In this document: positions 37,249 through 51,663 of the stretch, piece by piece
Position numbering within the stretch: position 1 is the first letter of the stretch
Layout of the letters: each line of letters starts with the position of its first letter
From: Paramarasmius palmivorus
Lineage: Eukaryota; Basidiomycota; Agaricomycetes; Agaricales; Marasmiaceae
Direction: 5' to 3'
DNA length: 64,000 bases
Assembly (NCBI GenBank): GCA_037176845.1
Contig: JAYKXP010000018.1
Location: 496,001 to 560,000 of the forward strand
Translations under genes and position numbers: made by a program
Notes under the pieces: generated by a model
Seen by the model: only the letters and a program-made list of their open reading frames with translations
Databases searched by the model: none
Told to the model about the DNA's origin: nothing

Positions 37249-39577
37249 CTAAGAACTAGCGTTTTCAGACTTAGAGGAAGCAGCTTTGCACTGCTTCTTA
37301 TGCGCAGACCAATGCGCCTTTTGGCACCCAGTGTCGCAATATCTACGGGCAAAGATTGTCAGAAAACGGTACCGATAGAAGGCATAACACTAAACCTTGT
37401 CAATCCACATCCGGCGCATTTCCTGAGCACAGCGCTCGGGTTATAGCACCACGCACACTGGTATAGAGCAACGTGATTCACGTTGACCTTTGGATGAGAA
37501 CAAGTCGGTTCCTTCTCGCCATCATCGAGCTTCATGTCGTCTAACCAAGCAGCTAGGTCATCGTCAGTCTTGGCGTTCGGCTCAACTGTCTCCTCTTGGA
37601 AGCCTTGGTAATTCTCGATGATATCACCCCACTCGGCGATGGCGGACTGGTAATTCTTGACGAAAGTCTCTTGCGTGAGGCGAAGCTGAGTTTGTGGAGG
37701 AGGTTGCTTCATATATTCCGCAAAGTCGTCGGTGAACTTGAGTTTCTTCAGGGAGTTCTATTGACACTGGTTGAGATGATGGGTTATAATTTAGTCAAGG
37801 GAAACATACCTGCACGTCGCTGAGATCAGAGCTTGCGTCAGGTCCACGAATGAGAATAGTCAACAGGATGTTCCAATACAGAACATTCCTCATTTGTCGA
37901 TTATCAGGAGCCGCTTCCTTGATGAAGGTCTTGGAATCTTCGAGCGCACTCATGAGTAGAGCTATACCCTCTTCCCACAGATTCCTATGGTCGCCTGCTT
38001 CGTTGATAGCTCCCATTCCCAAATCGGCGGCGTGCTCGACTGCCCTCTGCCTAAGTTGATTCCGGACAAACGGTGACGTTTGCGTGCATTTGAGCCCTTT
38101 CTTCGCACCTCGGAGGCCTTCTTTCCTGTCCCCCAAGAGAGAGATAGCGTAGTAATAGTAGGCAAAGTTGGGGTTGCGCTGGAGTGCTTCGTAGGCCAAT
38201 TCCGCAGCGCCGGTGTTATCACCTATCATAATGAGGTACTTGATATCCAGCGTATCAGCTTTGTCAACTTCGCTAGGGATCCCGTTCGCACGGATGAGTG
38301 CCGCACAGTGAGGGAGTGCATCGCGTAATCTGTTGAATGGGAATCCATATACCGCCTCCTTGAACTGACCAGTCCTGGTATCCGGCCCTTCCAGCCAACC
38401 GTCCGTGACAGCCCACTCTGTCTCTAAAATGAGTTCGGACACGCATAGTCCATAGGGATATATCCTGTCCTTGTCTCTTGAAGCCAACATCTTCTGCAAA
38501 GCGACTTGGTTCTGGAACATAGCTTTGGAAGTGATGAACATGTCCGTCCTATCCCTCCCGTAACCGGACAGAACATCGGCGATGTGGTCAGGAACTTCTC
38601 TTCCAGTCATTTTGAGGTAAATACTTGGATCAAAAAACCGAACGTCCTCCTTGGCAGCGTATCGGTGCATGCGGATGAGGCCACCAAGACACTGACAACG
38701 GTATTCCCAGCTCTTGCTGCGTAGTCCGGCGATGAGGAAATTGGTGATGGACTGGTCGGCTTTAACAGTAGGACCACAGTGATAGGTCATAACTGCGAGT
38801 AGACAGATGGCATGGTTAACAAGAAAGGCTGAGGAATGGGGGTTCTTGAGCTGTTTCATTACCGCGTCTAAGAGAGGACGAATCTGCAAATAAGGGGGAA
38901 TGTAGGGAGTGTAAACACCGAGCGTTTCGCGTTTGCGCATGACATCGCCGAGTGTATGTGACATGACGCTAATTGTGAGTTCGGCCACGATTGGATCGTC
39001 AGAGAATTCGTCGAGAAGCCGCAGGAGCGTTGGAACCTCTTTAGCCAACTCGAAGTTGACGCTCTCAGAGCCGTGGTGTGCGATACTGGACATGGATCGA
39101 AGCGCCATATGTCGACAGTACGGTTTATCGAGGAGGGGTAATAATTTTTTGAGAAATCCTGTTTTTAGTGATCGATGTCAGTGAAAAGCCATGAAATATA
39201 TAAGATACTCATGAGATATACCTCTTTCGAATAATCTGTTTCGTAGAGTACCATCGGCACACATTTTCGCGCAAATACCAACTATCCCTCCAGCAATCTT
39301 TTCGTTTTCTTCATGGGCCTGGTATAGGTTTTCTAGACGTCCAAGTATCTCTTCGAGGTTCGCGTGTACTTTTCTTAAGCCGCTTCGTGTCGTCAACTCT
39401 GTAAAAAAAGGTTAGACACCCGAGAAAGCAAAATCTGGTTGGTAACGCGCCAGGTAGATCCAGAAGACTGCACAATATCAACACAATTTCATTCCAATCG
39501 CGAGCATTTTCGATGTTGCCCACATATTCAGCCGGGGGCCTCTTGGGTGCCGTCTTCTTTTTCCTTGAGTTCCCCAT
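37249..39577 (-). CDS. MYND zinc-finger protein with helical-repeat body (tandem copy B)
   Basis: Paralogue of copy A, starting MGNSRKKKTAPK (39575-39577) and ending KSENASS at 37249. The N-terminal YVGNIENARDWNEIVLILC matches YVGDIDNARDWNHIVLILC in copy A. The body conserves LYWNILL, IRGPDAS, AAWLDDMKLD and HPKVNVNHVALYQ. The C-terminal finger is CAWCYNPSAVLRKCAGCGLT and YCDTGCQKAHWSAHKKQC, with all eight ligands. About 300 bp separate the two genes (36947-37248), and both run leftwards. Divergence is strong in surface positions and low around the finger. Confidence 0.75.
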
Positions 39578-40587
39578 AGAACGTGGTGGTGGTAGTTGAT
39601 GCGAGTCAGACGCGTCTGACTCATTGGTTGGCCTGCAACCACCATTATTCCAAGGACAATTCTCCTCTGGTTCTCCCGTTCAAAGCCGATGCCCAACTTT
39701 GACCGATATCAATTGCTCAGTATTCGAACTACGGTGCCACTATAGCTAAGAGGACCCAATCGAATCACCGCAAGAATTTGGCAAGAACAGTTTTTCGAAC
39801 CTTGAACAAGCCTGTTCAGTATTTCCTCCATATGCATTACACCTCAAGTTCGCACCTCAGCATTTTTTCAGTATCGTGAACACTGTTCTACGTCTTAGGA
39901 ATACTCCTGGTTCTCGCCCTAGACAGTGTAGCGAACGAGATGTGGTAGGCGACAAACCCCAAGGTACATGGCTTCCAATTCATGTCGAGAATTGACTGAC
40001 GACCAATCAACAGTGCTATGGGGCATATATATTCATGGTCACGACCAGAATCGGATCGTGAAAGTGGCTTGCTATGACCAATCGGCATACCGCCCCAAAT
40101 TCTTCGAGCTATGGATTTATGCCATGACGCACCTTCACAACCCTTGTTCGTCCATAACATTATAGGCCTCGCAATCAAACATGTTTGTTGCACAACTGCT
40201 CGCCTCTGGTATCTGATAGGGCGAATTCTTGCTGAAGCTTGCGCCGGTGGTGCGCATTCTGAAATACACAATTGGGTCGAGAAACGGTGGTTTTTCTCCG
40301 GAAACAAGTATTGCACGAAATTTTCGTGATGTATGTAGTGAGTTCTGCTACCTTCGTACAGTAGAGCATCTCATAATACATAACATCGGGCAATCCTCTT
40401 ACTTGAAGTTGAATGGCCCGTTATGCATTATGAGATGTTTAGTTGTACCGTATTCTTACTTCCCGCAATGAATAATAAGATTTACACCATAGTGTGTATG
40501 CTGAGTGTCATCAGACTCCAAAGATTGTTCACACACCGAGTGTCCGCGTCAACCGTCACGTTGGGATATAACCCTCACTGAACACAA
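39578..40587. other. Intergenic region, about 1 kb
   Basis: Divergent promoters of MYND copy B (-) and the small gene at 40588 (+) must lie here. Short open frames on both strands have no recognisable features. Confidence 0.4.
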
Positions 40588-41062
40588 ATGTCAGATGCGC
40601 ACGATATCTATGCTTCTTGGCTCTCTTTCGCAGCGCTGACAGGTCTCGTCGAGGGCACTCAGGAGTACAAGGAGCAGAAGAAAGAATATATCGCGGAGCG
40701 GGTGCTACGTGGGTTTCGCCAGCATTTTGGAGACGATGTGGATTCATTGGAAGCATGGAGAGCTATTTGTCGGACGACCGGCGTGAAGAAGGTGTCACGT
40801 CTTACAAGTGTGGCAAAGTGTAAGAAGGTACGCCTCGAGGGTTATTAGTATGGCTCACTGATTCTGAGCGACATCATAGGCTTTGAGGAGCAGACACTGC
40901 AACATCATTGACTTGGTCTCCGCTGCGAATGCAGGTCTTACGGTGGAAACGTTCAGGACGAAAGCAGAACTGTCAGACTACATCATTGAGACGGAGAAAT
41001 ATTTCTCGAGGGAAGCTGCTAAAGGTGTCCCGTTGCTCGAAGAGTTTTTGATACACGTGTGA
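40588..41062 (+). CDS. Small uncharacterised protein, 140 residues
   Basis: Two exons (40588-40827 and 40880-41062) with a clean 52 bp intron (GTACGC...ATAG), phase 0. The protein starts MSDAHDIYASWLSFAALTG and ends LLEEFLIHV. It is helical in composition, charged, with no signal peptide or membrane segment. A short basic stretch spans the splice junction (KCKK then ALRSRH). I do not recognise the family; the intron and consistent codon use support a real gene. It is followed convergently by the F-box gene on the minus strand. Confidence 0.55.
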
Positions 41063-41197
41063 GGCGATGCAGGGATAGTTACTTTGGAGGTTGATTGGTT
41101 CCGAAGGTTGTTCGACGATACATGTTCCTTCTTTCATTGTGCTTACCACTTTTCAATGCAGGTATCAACGAAATCTATTTTGTAGCAGCGAGTCACA

Positions 41198-42456
41198 TTA
41201 CATCCAGTTCCCCCTGTATATCTTGAAATTCAACACTCTTCGCTCATGGCTCCTAGGAAGATACCTTTCGATCAGATTAACCACATGTGTAGAATCTGAA
41301 ATATAAACATCTCCATTTCGGGAACTGTATATGAAGATAATGAAGGTCGCTGTTCGAAAGTTCGGTAGCGAGATTTCGCTGAGGCTGCGGTCCAAGGCCT
41401 CCCAGTCGAAATCTTCGGGAAGGTCGAGAGGATCGAGCTGGTCTATATGCGAAATATGGATCCCGAAAGATATCTCTTCAAAAACGGGTGTCGATATCCT
41501 CGAGAGGATTTTGATTATCCACGGTACCGCACTGGTGAGGCGGTATTCCCAAAATGAAACGAATCTCTTGAAGTAGATTGAGCGAAGACCAGTGCAAAGG
41601 CTGAGGTCGCACGCATGATAGAAGTCCTCTGTGGTGAAGGGTTCAGTATGACTCACATTTTGAGGTGAACGAATATACCTGCATCTCCGCCTGCATCCAA
41701 GGAATGAAACCCGAGAGCGAGTTCCACTAAGTGGCTACCCAGTCGTTCGACATATTGACCGATTGCCCAGCTATCTTCTGGCGACACTATTCCGACATCT
41801 AGTCGAGGGACAATTGGGAAAGGATGTTGAAGTAGCAGGCAGTCCATGACATCCCTCTTATAGCAGCGTTCGAGCTGCAGTTCCACTAGGCTGGAAGGGA
41901 TGTGGAAACCCGTGCCACTTTGTTTTCCCTCACCAGAAGGGTCATCCCAGACTAGATCCCTGACCGATATTTTCTCGACACGGGGAAAGGCACAAATGAG
42001 CCTCATCGCCTGGGTGACGGATGTAAACGAGACACCGTCCAATCCGAGCTCTGATATGCTTCTAAATGAGGCAATATTTTCGAGTATATCGTCAGTGAGA
42101 TTCTCCACGTCCAACAGATTCGCGTTGCAGAGCTGGAATGAAACGATAGAATCCATGAGCTGGGCTAATTGCATGAGATTCTGGCCCAGAGACAGCGCAG
42201 AATCATGTCCCAATGAGTTGAGTGCGTCAAGATGTAAACTTTTGACGCTATGTGGGAATGACGAAAGGGGATGGGAAGAGAGTGCCAGGAGTTGTGGCAA
42301 CGCGAGACGCGTCACCCACATTGAGTGAAAAAGGTGTTGTCGGGTAGGCTTCAGCCAGGTTGAACAGACTAGCGAAGCACTCTTCAGCGAAGGAAAGTCA
42401 TCCGCAAGTCGCTCTGCCACCAAGATTATGATTTCGGGCGGTAGAATCAACGACAT
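41198..42456 (-). CDS. F-box protein
   Basis: Two exons (41679-42456 and 41198-41628), 402 residues. The 50 bp intron GTATAT...CACAG keeps frame. Reading through it instead ends at a stop after HLKM. The N-terminus MSLILPPEIIILVAERLADD with SLKSASLVCSTWLKPTRQHL is a typical fungal F-box of about 45 residues, which would recruit Skp1 to an SCF ubiquitin ligase. The remainder is leucine-rich with irregular repeat-like segments (DDILENIASFRSISELGLDG) as in substrate-binding arms. Mushrooms have large, fast-evolving F-box families; the substrate is unknown. Confidence 0.75.
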
Positions 42457-42764
42457 GATGGCGGTTCGAGTTCAAGATGTAATTGCTTACTAAGACACTT
42501 TTTTGGGAAGTGGGTTACCCTTTTAGGGAAAAAGTAGACTTGTGGCATTTGTGACTATAGCTCAAAAATACTAGAGGTATAAATTTCTGTAGTCAACGCA
42601 TAACTGTAAATATTGAGAGATCCGCCGGAGGAGTTACTCCCAATGAATCTTCACCAGGGAAGGCGAAGGGGCGTTGGCAAGTCTTTCCCCAGTACACGTT
42701 CCGCTTCCCCAACGCCCCTACATGGAATAATCAGCGTTTATTAGAGTTGATAATGAGCCGCTAC
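42457..42764. other. Intergenic region between the SDR and F-box genes
   Basis: 308 bases holding the promoter of the F-box gene (-) and the 3' end of the SDR gene. Nothing else seen. Confidence 0.4.
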
Positions 42765-43673
42765 CTACGCTGGTCCCCTGGGAGCCCAGAAAGTTCCTGT
42801 CTGGTCTGGGACAAGCTCAAGAATAAAGTTGATAGTGGATCTTGCAGCTTCGGCTGGTTCCACGGCTAAGGAAATGGTATTGGTGTCTGTTTCAAGCATC
42901 GAAGAAAGTTGAGTTACCTCCTCCGGACTCGTAGAACTGATCAAAACCGACATTCTTGGTCATGTCGGTCTTCATAAACCCAGGCTATGTGCGAATCCAG
43001 CTTCAAGATAGTGAAAAGATAGAGCAATGCAAGAGGACCTACATGAATCATAGCAACCGTGATGCCCTTGTCTTTCAGATCATGCGCAAGTAGCTTCCCG
43101 ACCATATTAGCGGCCGCCTTACTTCCGTGATGACCGTAGTTTCCGCCACCTTCCTCTTGAGTTCTTAGACTAATTGAACCACCCTCTGAGGTGATTAATA
43201 TGAGCTTGGAAGGTGAAACTAGAAGGTTTGCCTTGACACTGTCAACTCATGAAGGCACCCGTAGAAGTACCAGTCAATATGTAGCACGTACAGATGATGA
43301 GCGATCAAAACAGGTGCGATGGCGACAACTTTATACATCTCTACTTCATCCTCAAAGCTTGGGGAGTCAAAACTCTAGAGGAATTATCATAAGGCAAGTT
43401 CGTATAGTAAGTGCAGGACCGGCTGACCTCTTTCTTGAAAATACCTGCGTTGATGATAACCAAGTCAATTTTCTGTCCTGATAAACCCTCCACAATCCTT
43501 GTCCCGGCATCTTCTTTGGATAGATCCACGCCCGAAATAATCTGGATCCCAGGAGACGAGTCTGAAGGCACAGCACGAGTAGTAGCGAACACTGTATGGC
43601 CAATGGTAACTAGATATTTAACCATTTCTTGGCCCAAGCCGCGAGATGCACCGATGACAAGAGATGTAGGCAT
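42765..43673 (-). CDS. Short-chain dehydrogenase/reductase (atypical active site)
   Basis: Multi-exon gene starting MPTSLVIGASRGLGQEMVKY (43671-43673). The Rossmann glycine motif is GASRGLG and the DLVIINAG strand matches NNAG. The late exons give KLILITSEGGSISLRTQEEG, then NYGHHGSKAAANMVGKLLA, AMIHPGFMKTDMT and FWAPRGPA at the C-terminus. The catalytic YxxxK spacing is not met: four residues before Lys is His, and the Tyr is six residues before. This YGHHGSK arrangement seems usual for a fungal C-factor-like SDR group, so it is probably a subfamily trait. NAD(P)-dependent; substrate unknown. The last intron (about 42867-42918) is needed to join ESGG to VEPAEAA. Confidence 0.75.
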
Positions 43674-43788
43674 AAGAATCGAATATTGAGGTATGCACTC
43701 GACAAGTACGGGAGCTCGATGGAAGTGATAAACTAAGAGCAACTGCTATGACGTCACCGCCGCCCAATCGATAGCGTCACGCCATTTC

Positions 43789-45982
<2,194 letters not shown>

Positions 45983-46237
45983 TGTGGTATAGAATCAAGC
46001 AATGCTGGACCGATCCGAATTCTTCAAATGCCGGAAAAACATCGGCGTAATATGGCTTTCGAAGGCATTTGTCCGATATTGTGTGTACAAAGAGGGTACA
46101 AGCGACCGGACTCCGACTCCGAGCGCCCCAAACACTAAAAATCCTATCACACATCTAAATTCTCCAATCTACTCTTCACATGCCCCCCAATCTCCTTATT
46201 CCTCGGCTTGATATCACACGAAAATGGGGAAGGATGA

Positions 46238-48416
46238 CTATGAACATGTACACGTCTTAGAAGTTATCCTTGAAAACAACCGAGACCAAAAACAACAGCA
46301 CCGAGACCGAAACCGAAGCCACGCGACGGAAGGAAGATATGGGAGGAAGAAAAAACCAAGAGAAGTAGTCGGAGTGCTCACCTGATGAACCCATGATATT
46401 CTACCTCTTGTTTCTTCTGATCCGGAAACTTGAACTCGAAAACGGCTAGAGCAGTAGCGATGAATAGCCAGATACTGTGTTCGGCCAAGTGTACCCCGGG
46501 ACAAAGGCTAACAGCGATGAATATCAGCCAAGAACGACAGTAACGTGGAGGAGAACATACCGACGGCCAAAACCAAAAGCCACACCCACAGCCTCCTTCG
46601 CCTTGGGATTGGAAATGTATCTTTCAGGCTTGAATTCAAACGGGTTGGGAAAAAGTTCTTCATCGTGCAAGATTGACCTACACATGCATCATCACAATTA
46701 GAGAAGGTTCAAGAGGAGACCGGAAGACAGACCAGATGTTCGCCCACACCACAGTGCCCTTTTCAATGAAATACCCATTGTAGACGTCGTCTTGCGTTGC
46801 TAGATGAGGTAGCCCTGCATTGCGCACATTTGAGTCCATGCTGGTGACACAGAAAACACTAGACTTACCCAATGGAACACTAGGATTCCACCTCCAGACC
46901 TCAAGCATCACCCCCATAACATACTCCAGCTCCACTTTATCCCTGTCTTCCAGCGAAGGTAGCACTTTACCCTCATCCGCAAGGTACTTGTCGATCTCGG
47001 CCTGTGCTCGTGCTTGTACGTCTGGGTACATGCACATTGCAAGGATAAACGAGATTATTGCCGAAGGTGACGTTTCTGCACCCCCAGAGTAAAGAGAGGC
47101 AGCGAATGCTTTGACAAGCTCATCATCTTGTTCCGTAAGCGTAGGTGTAACGCTTGTCGACTCCTTTTCGTCAAGATAGGTGGAGACGAATGACGATATT
47201 GGGGCACCGTTGACCTTTGGAGATGCTAGTCAAGATGGCGATGTGGAAGGCGAAGAAGAAGACGCACCAACTTCCTCTTGACGTACTCGTATGGTACATC
47301 GTACAGTTTATCCAGGTCTTGACGCATCTTGGCTGCGGTACGTTTGAAGGAGGCGCCCGGGACATGCTTCACTGTCTCGGAAAGTGAGTGCGTGTAAAGT
47401 AGGAAGAAACGAAAACTACATACGTATCGGGAAGCTGTCAACCCACCACCTTCCTGGTTCACTAGCCAACGCGAATCCTGACATGGCTTCTTCTGCGATT
47501 TTGACGAGGTGTAGGGGATCGCCCATGTGTGTAGAATAGCCATAAGAAAGAAGGAGGATCGTTGAAGAAGGAGAACTGTACACATCTTAAGGAAGTGTTA
47601 AAGACATCGGAGGAAGAATGCACGCACTCTCTAGCATACTCAGCGAACTGCTTTGGGTCTTCGAGTAGCTTTACTATAAGCCTTTTGCTACATCAGTATC
47701 GATTATATTGAGGTTGACATGGGCGTACCTTAAGTTTTCTCTTTCCAATGTTTCCCTCATCTCCTTTTCGATACATGCCCGAGGCCCAATGAACTGCTGA
47801 AAAAGACGCCGAAATTCGCGAAAGCGGGGGCTATGATATGGTGAATAGCCTAAGCCGCGGTTCCATCCAACCCTGGAACAGACGTAATGAAAAACACCTC
47901 AAGATGAGATTGAACTTCGATACCCACAATTCACCAGCCATGACTGCTCCAGGTCGATCGGAGTATACATTCCCTGCCATTTCCGTTCAAAAACGAATGA
48001 CATCCTTGAACAGACAGGCCGCGTACCACGCGTCTCTAAAAGGTCATTGGCAGCTTTGAGAGACGATAGAATGATGTTGGGTTGGCCAAGGACAGTTATT
48101 TGGATGATATCGCCTGTAGTCCTCCAAACTATTAGCTGGAGGTGGAGCTGAAGCCATAATACACGCACCGTAGTCTCTCCTCCATTGTTCCCATGTAAGC
48201 CATTGTCTGTCATTCGGAATCTGGAGTGCATTTCCTGTAGATACATCGAGCTTTAGCCCAATGTCTTTTTACTGGAGATGGCCAACTAGCCTACGTACCT
48301 ATGAACGGAAGTCCTTTTGGGCCTGGAGGTGATTTTCGAATGCCATCCCTACTTCTTAGTCTGGCTGCAATGTAGGCGAAAACCACGAGAAGGGCAAAGA
48401 TGGCGGGGGAGAACAT
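46238..48416 (-). CDS. Cytochrome P450, basidiomycete microsomal type
   Basis: Start MFSPAIFALLVVFAYIAARL (48414-48416), an ER anchor, then SPPGPKGLPFIGNALQIP. After DLLETRG the true splice joins KWQGM to VGWNRGLGYSPYHS. A longer open reading into the intron (about 47876-47970) is spurious. The I-helix reads LYSGGAETSPSA, with Ser after the conserved Thr. K-helix ExxR is LEVWRW, PERF-type is FKPERY, and the haem loop is VAFGFGRRLCPGVHLAE. The C-terminus is short after YHGFIR (ITSKTCTCS), unlike the usual longer tail, so the last exon is less certain. Substrate unknown; such P450s are abundant in mushroom genomes and act in xenobiotic or secondary metabolism. Confidence 0.8.
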
Positions 48417-48663
48417 GCTGATGGTTTAGCAGGGGTTACCCTTGGTTTGTATCGGGATCCTGGTCATAAGTAGCCATTTTCAGGACGATAAGAAGCTTGA
48501 AGAGAATTCAAATTCATGATAAGGCCCGTGCATCCATGGAAAGATGGTGGAGGTAGGCAATTGCCGCCGCGCGTGGAGTCAAATAGGAATTTCAATATTC
48601 GAGCTCTTCCGACTCATCGACATCGCTGGGCCGGAGCAGACTGTTTTGCGCGACCCTTAAGTA

Positions 48664-48735
48664 GAGAGTTTGCGCACGTGCTGGATTTGCCATATGCAGC
48701 TTTTTTGTCATGTGCAAAGCCGCACGACTCCACAA
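48664..48735 (+). repeat. Left terminal inverted repeat
   Basis: 72 bases from GAGAGTTTGCGCACG to GACTCCACAA. Matches the reverse complement of 49368-49439 with three substitutions. Confidence 0.7.
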
Positions 48736-49367
48736 ACAGCTCTCTGTGCAGCTCCTGCTCTCAAGACTTTTCGGTCAATACTCGTCGTTAATCTGTTTTC
48801 TGGGCTCCTAATCGCTGTAATTGGGCACAAGAGAACTCTCAATGATGGTTACCGCACAGGGAAGGCGTTGAGGTAATGAGACAGGTTGAATCAGGTTTGG
48901 ATGTAACACTTTTGGTACGTCGTCGTTTCTTGCGCCGAACTCCCTCAGATACTGCCCAGCATAAGCAGGAATCTGTTGACATCAACAAGATACTTTGTCG
49001 AAGACCGAATGTCGCTACATTACCACCCTCATCGCATTTCCTGTTCACAACACCTTTGAAGAACAGTCTGGGGCAACACTCTTCGTAGTACTGAGGCAGC
49101 ATGGCTATTCAGGTATACTTATGGCTATATGTTCAATGTTCACGCGATTTCAGCGAACAAATATCACCTGTATGAGCATTTCTCATCACGCTGTCGTTGT
49201 TAGTGTAGTTTAGTGCAGGATACTCAGGATACGTGAAATCACGATCCCTCGTCATTGCCATAACCCTCTCATGAGCCTTGAGTCTGATAAGTGTATCATA
49301 CACAGAAAAATAGCGAGAAAATCTGATATATTCGGTGGGTATTCGGGCGCTCGGAGCCTTGAAAGCG

Positions 49368-49439
49368 TTGTGGAGCCGTGCGGCTTCGCACATGGCAAAA
49401 AAGCTGCATATGGCAAATCCAGCACGTGCGCAAACTCTC
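49368..49439 (-). repeat. Right terminal inverted repeat
   Basis: Reverse-complement partner of 48664-48735, ending GCAAACTCTC just before TA. Confidence 0.7.
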
Positions 49440-49596
49440 TAGTACCTCTCGCGTCTTTTATGATGTCGCACTGATGTCGTACTTTTACTTTTTCTAAAGC
49501 CAGATAGAGTGTGTGTATCGACGAACAACCAAGCTCCACTGGCAGGAAATCGGTGTACAAGCTCTCTGTTAGTGTAGTGACATTGGAAACTTTGAA

Positions 49597-51663
49597 CTAC
49601 ACTTCAGGAATTTCCTCGTCCACCTTATCCTCGTCCTCAGGGTTGCGTTCAAACAAGGCTTCGAACACCGTGCTCCCAAATGTCAACAATCCATCAACCT
49701 TCTCATCCATCTTGACCTCGAATGTGGTAGGCCGAGCTCTGCCAAATAGTGGGATATCAACCAAGCGAAAATTGGTTTTGTCTAGCTTCCCATCAACGGA
49801 GGAAGGGTACCATATGTACCGAAGGGTAGCAGACATCCAAGAATAATGTTCCCAACCCTGTTCTGGATGCAAAAGGTAAGTCTGGACATGTACGTCTACT
49901 ACTTGTTCCCTGCGAGCCAGACGCTTGATGCACCCTTCGTATCTAGAGTCACATCAGCATCCAGCTGGTGGCTCGAAAATGGAAAGCCTCATACCGCATC
50001 ATCGTTGTATTAGCCTCGGCTGTGCCGAACACAAGGTTATCAGCAACTTGAGCCGTATCAGGGTCGCCGTCTTTGCCGGTTCCACCGAACGAGAAAGCAA
50101 TTCGATGAAGCCACTGTGATGGGCGACGTCAGTCTCAGGTACAGGAAACGCAAGTAAGCCGAACCTCAAAGGGTCGCTCGTTTTCGCCATTAGGTGCGAC
50201 AGGCCATATATCCCGGGCAATCTAGAGTAAATCATGTTCAGCACCACCTTGCCTGTCAAGCCCAAAGAGCCATACCTGTACAGCACTAGCCCCGTCCATC
50301 ACCTGATTCTGACCTGTCCTTCTTCCCCAAATTGAAGCGACTTCGATTCTTGACTGTGTTACCCAGGCCTGGCTGATAGGCAATTCCTCCGTTTCATCGC
50401 GAGATCGCGGTATTTTGACCGTCGGGTTCCATCCGACTGGTAAAGACCATACTGCTGGCCTGATCTTGATGTCTCCAGCCTGCATAGCCGTCCAGTCCTC
50501 TTTCGAGACGTAGACAGTATACAGACCTTGCGGATGCGATCCGAGTTTGTGACATTGGTCCACTGTCGAGTATGTCTGCCCGGGAATGTAATCAACATTG
50601 CGCTTGGGGAGAAACTTTTTGGGATGCTCTTTATCACCGTTCATCGCCGTCCACGTGCCTTCGTGTCCCTCCACAATAAGCGACATCCAGTCTTTGATAC
50701 CATTGTTGTGTAGTTTGAGGCGGTCGCGCAAGGATGCAGGAAGATGATAGTAAAACTGAATTTCCCGGTCCGGTATGGGTACGTTCCAGTAGCGCGCAGT
50801 TACGTCCCAGTCCGACCTCGGAGATAGTGTCGCGGCGTGAACCAATTCTTGTTGCAGATCATTAAAAAATTTACCATAGGGTAAGAAGCCGAGAAACTTA
50901 CTGCAGAACCTTCCGAATATGAATGCGGATACATTAGAGGACGCTGCTGCGTCCTTCAAGACATCTGAGCGTGCAAAGAGTGTCGCCAGAAATGTAGCGC
51001 TCTGTATTGGAGTTTGGAGTACCCCAGCAGAGTTCCACGTAGGGAAGTGACTACGGTATTTAGTTTGTGGATCCGCCGATACCGATTCAAGATATTCTTT
51101 GATTCCGTGGAGGACTTCATCCGAGGGTAAAAAGCCAGCAGGTAATTTATATGCCGCCCTTTTGGTTGGATTCATGACTGCCAGTGCGACCAACCAATCT
51201 TTCGCGAAAAGCTTAAGACGGTCCGAAGGGTCGTTGCATAGGCGCTCCCGAAGGTCCGAGAATCGAAAGAAGGTGTTTCGCCGGATGAATTCGCCTCCCT
51301 TGTCACCAGTGAAGACGTAGGAGCTGTTCAGACCGTCGGCAGGGAGACCTTTGTATGCAAAAGGGTTGTAGTTATATTCAAATGAACGCTAGTTAAGCAA
51401 ACTGTCAATAAAGGCACCGAACGCAATAAAAGAAACGGATGGTTCGTTACCTTCTGCTGCCATTCAGTCATGCCAATGTAATCAGTATACGGAACGATCT
51501 TGGAAAGGTCCTCCTCGGCGGACACGAACTTCTTCACTTTCGGGGTCAGAGTGAAGACATAGGCGGGATGGGCAGTCGCGATTTTATCACCACGCGTGGC
51601 CATTGTTTTTGGCTCTTCGGTGAAAGTAGGATCCGTAGGCATAAGTGAACCGTTCTCGGACAT
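49597..51663 (-). CDS. Uncharacterised protein, paralogue I (flanks the HNH-type gene)
   Basis: Multi-exon minus-strand gene, start MSENGSLMPTDPTFTEEPKT (51661-51663), stop at 49597. No signal peptide. Segments shared with paralogue II at 54094-56376 include FIFGRFCS, WDVTARYWN, LGSHPQGLYTVYVS, FSFGG, NLVFGTAEANTTMMRYE, RARPTTFEV and the C-terminus EIPEV. The block W-L-H-R, GG, N-L-V-x-G-T-x-E-x-N-T-x-M-M-R-Y-E has invariant His, Glu and Asn and could be a metal or nucleic-acid site, but I cannot name a family. The spliced length is about 600 residues. Probably soluble. Conservation of the pair suggests a real function. Confidence 0.65.

Larger units (their letters stand above)
48664..49439. 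mobile_element. MITE-like element with 72 bp terminal inverted repeats and TA flanks
   Basis: 776 bp bounded by inverted copies of GAGAGTTTGCGCACGTGCTG..., flanked on both sides by TA (48662-48663 and 49440-49441). The terminal repeats differ at 3 of 72 positions. The interior has no transposase-like frame. TA target sites with long inverted repeats fit a Tc1/mariner-derived MITE. Confidence 0.65.

Noticed and set aside
41653..41678. F-box protein ending HLKM at 41653
   Set aside because: This reading runs into an intron. Splicing 41629-41678 restores a long conserved frame.
47876..47970. Extra residues YTPIDLEQSW in the second P450
   Set aside because: They come from reading into an intron. 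Splicing joins QGM to VGWNRGLGYS, matching the P450 family.
49597..51663. Idea that paralogue I is a lipoxygenase or haem protein
   Set aside because: No His-rich metal motif or haem-binding Cys loop is present; shared motifs match nothing I can name.
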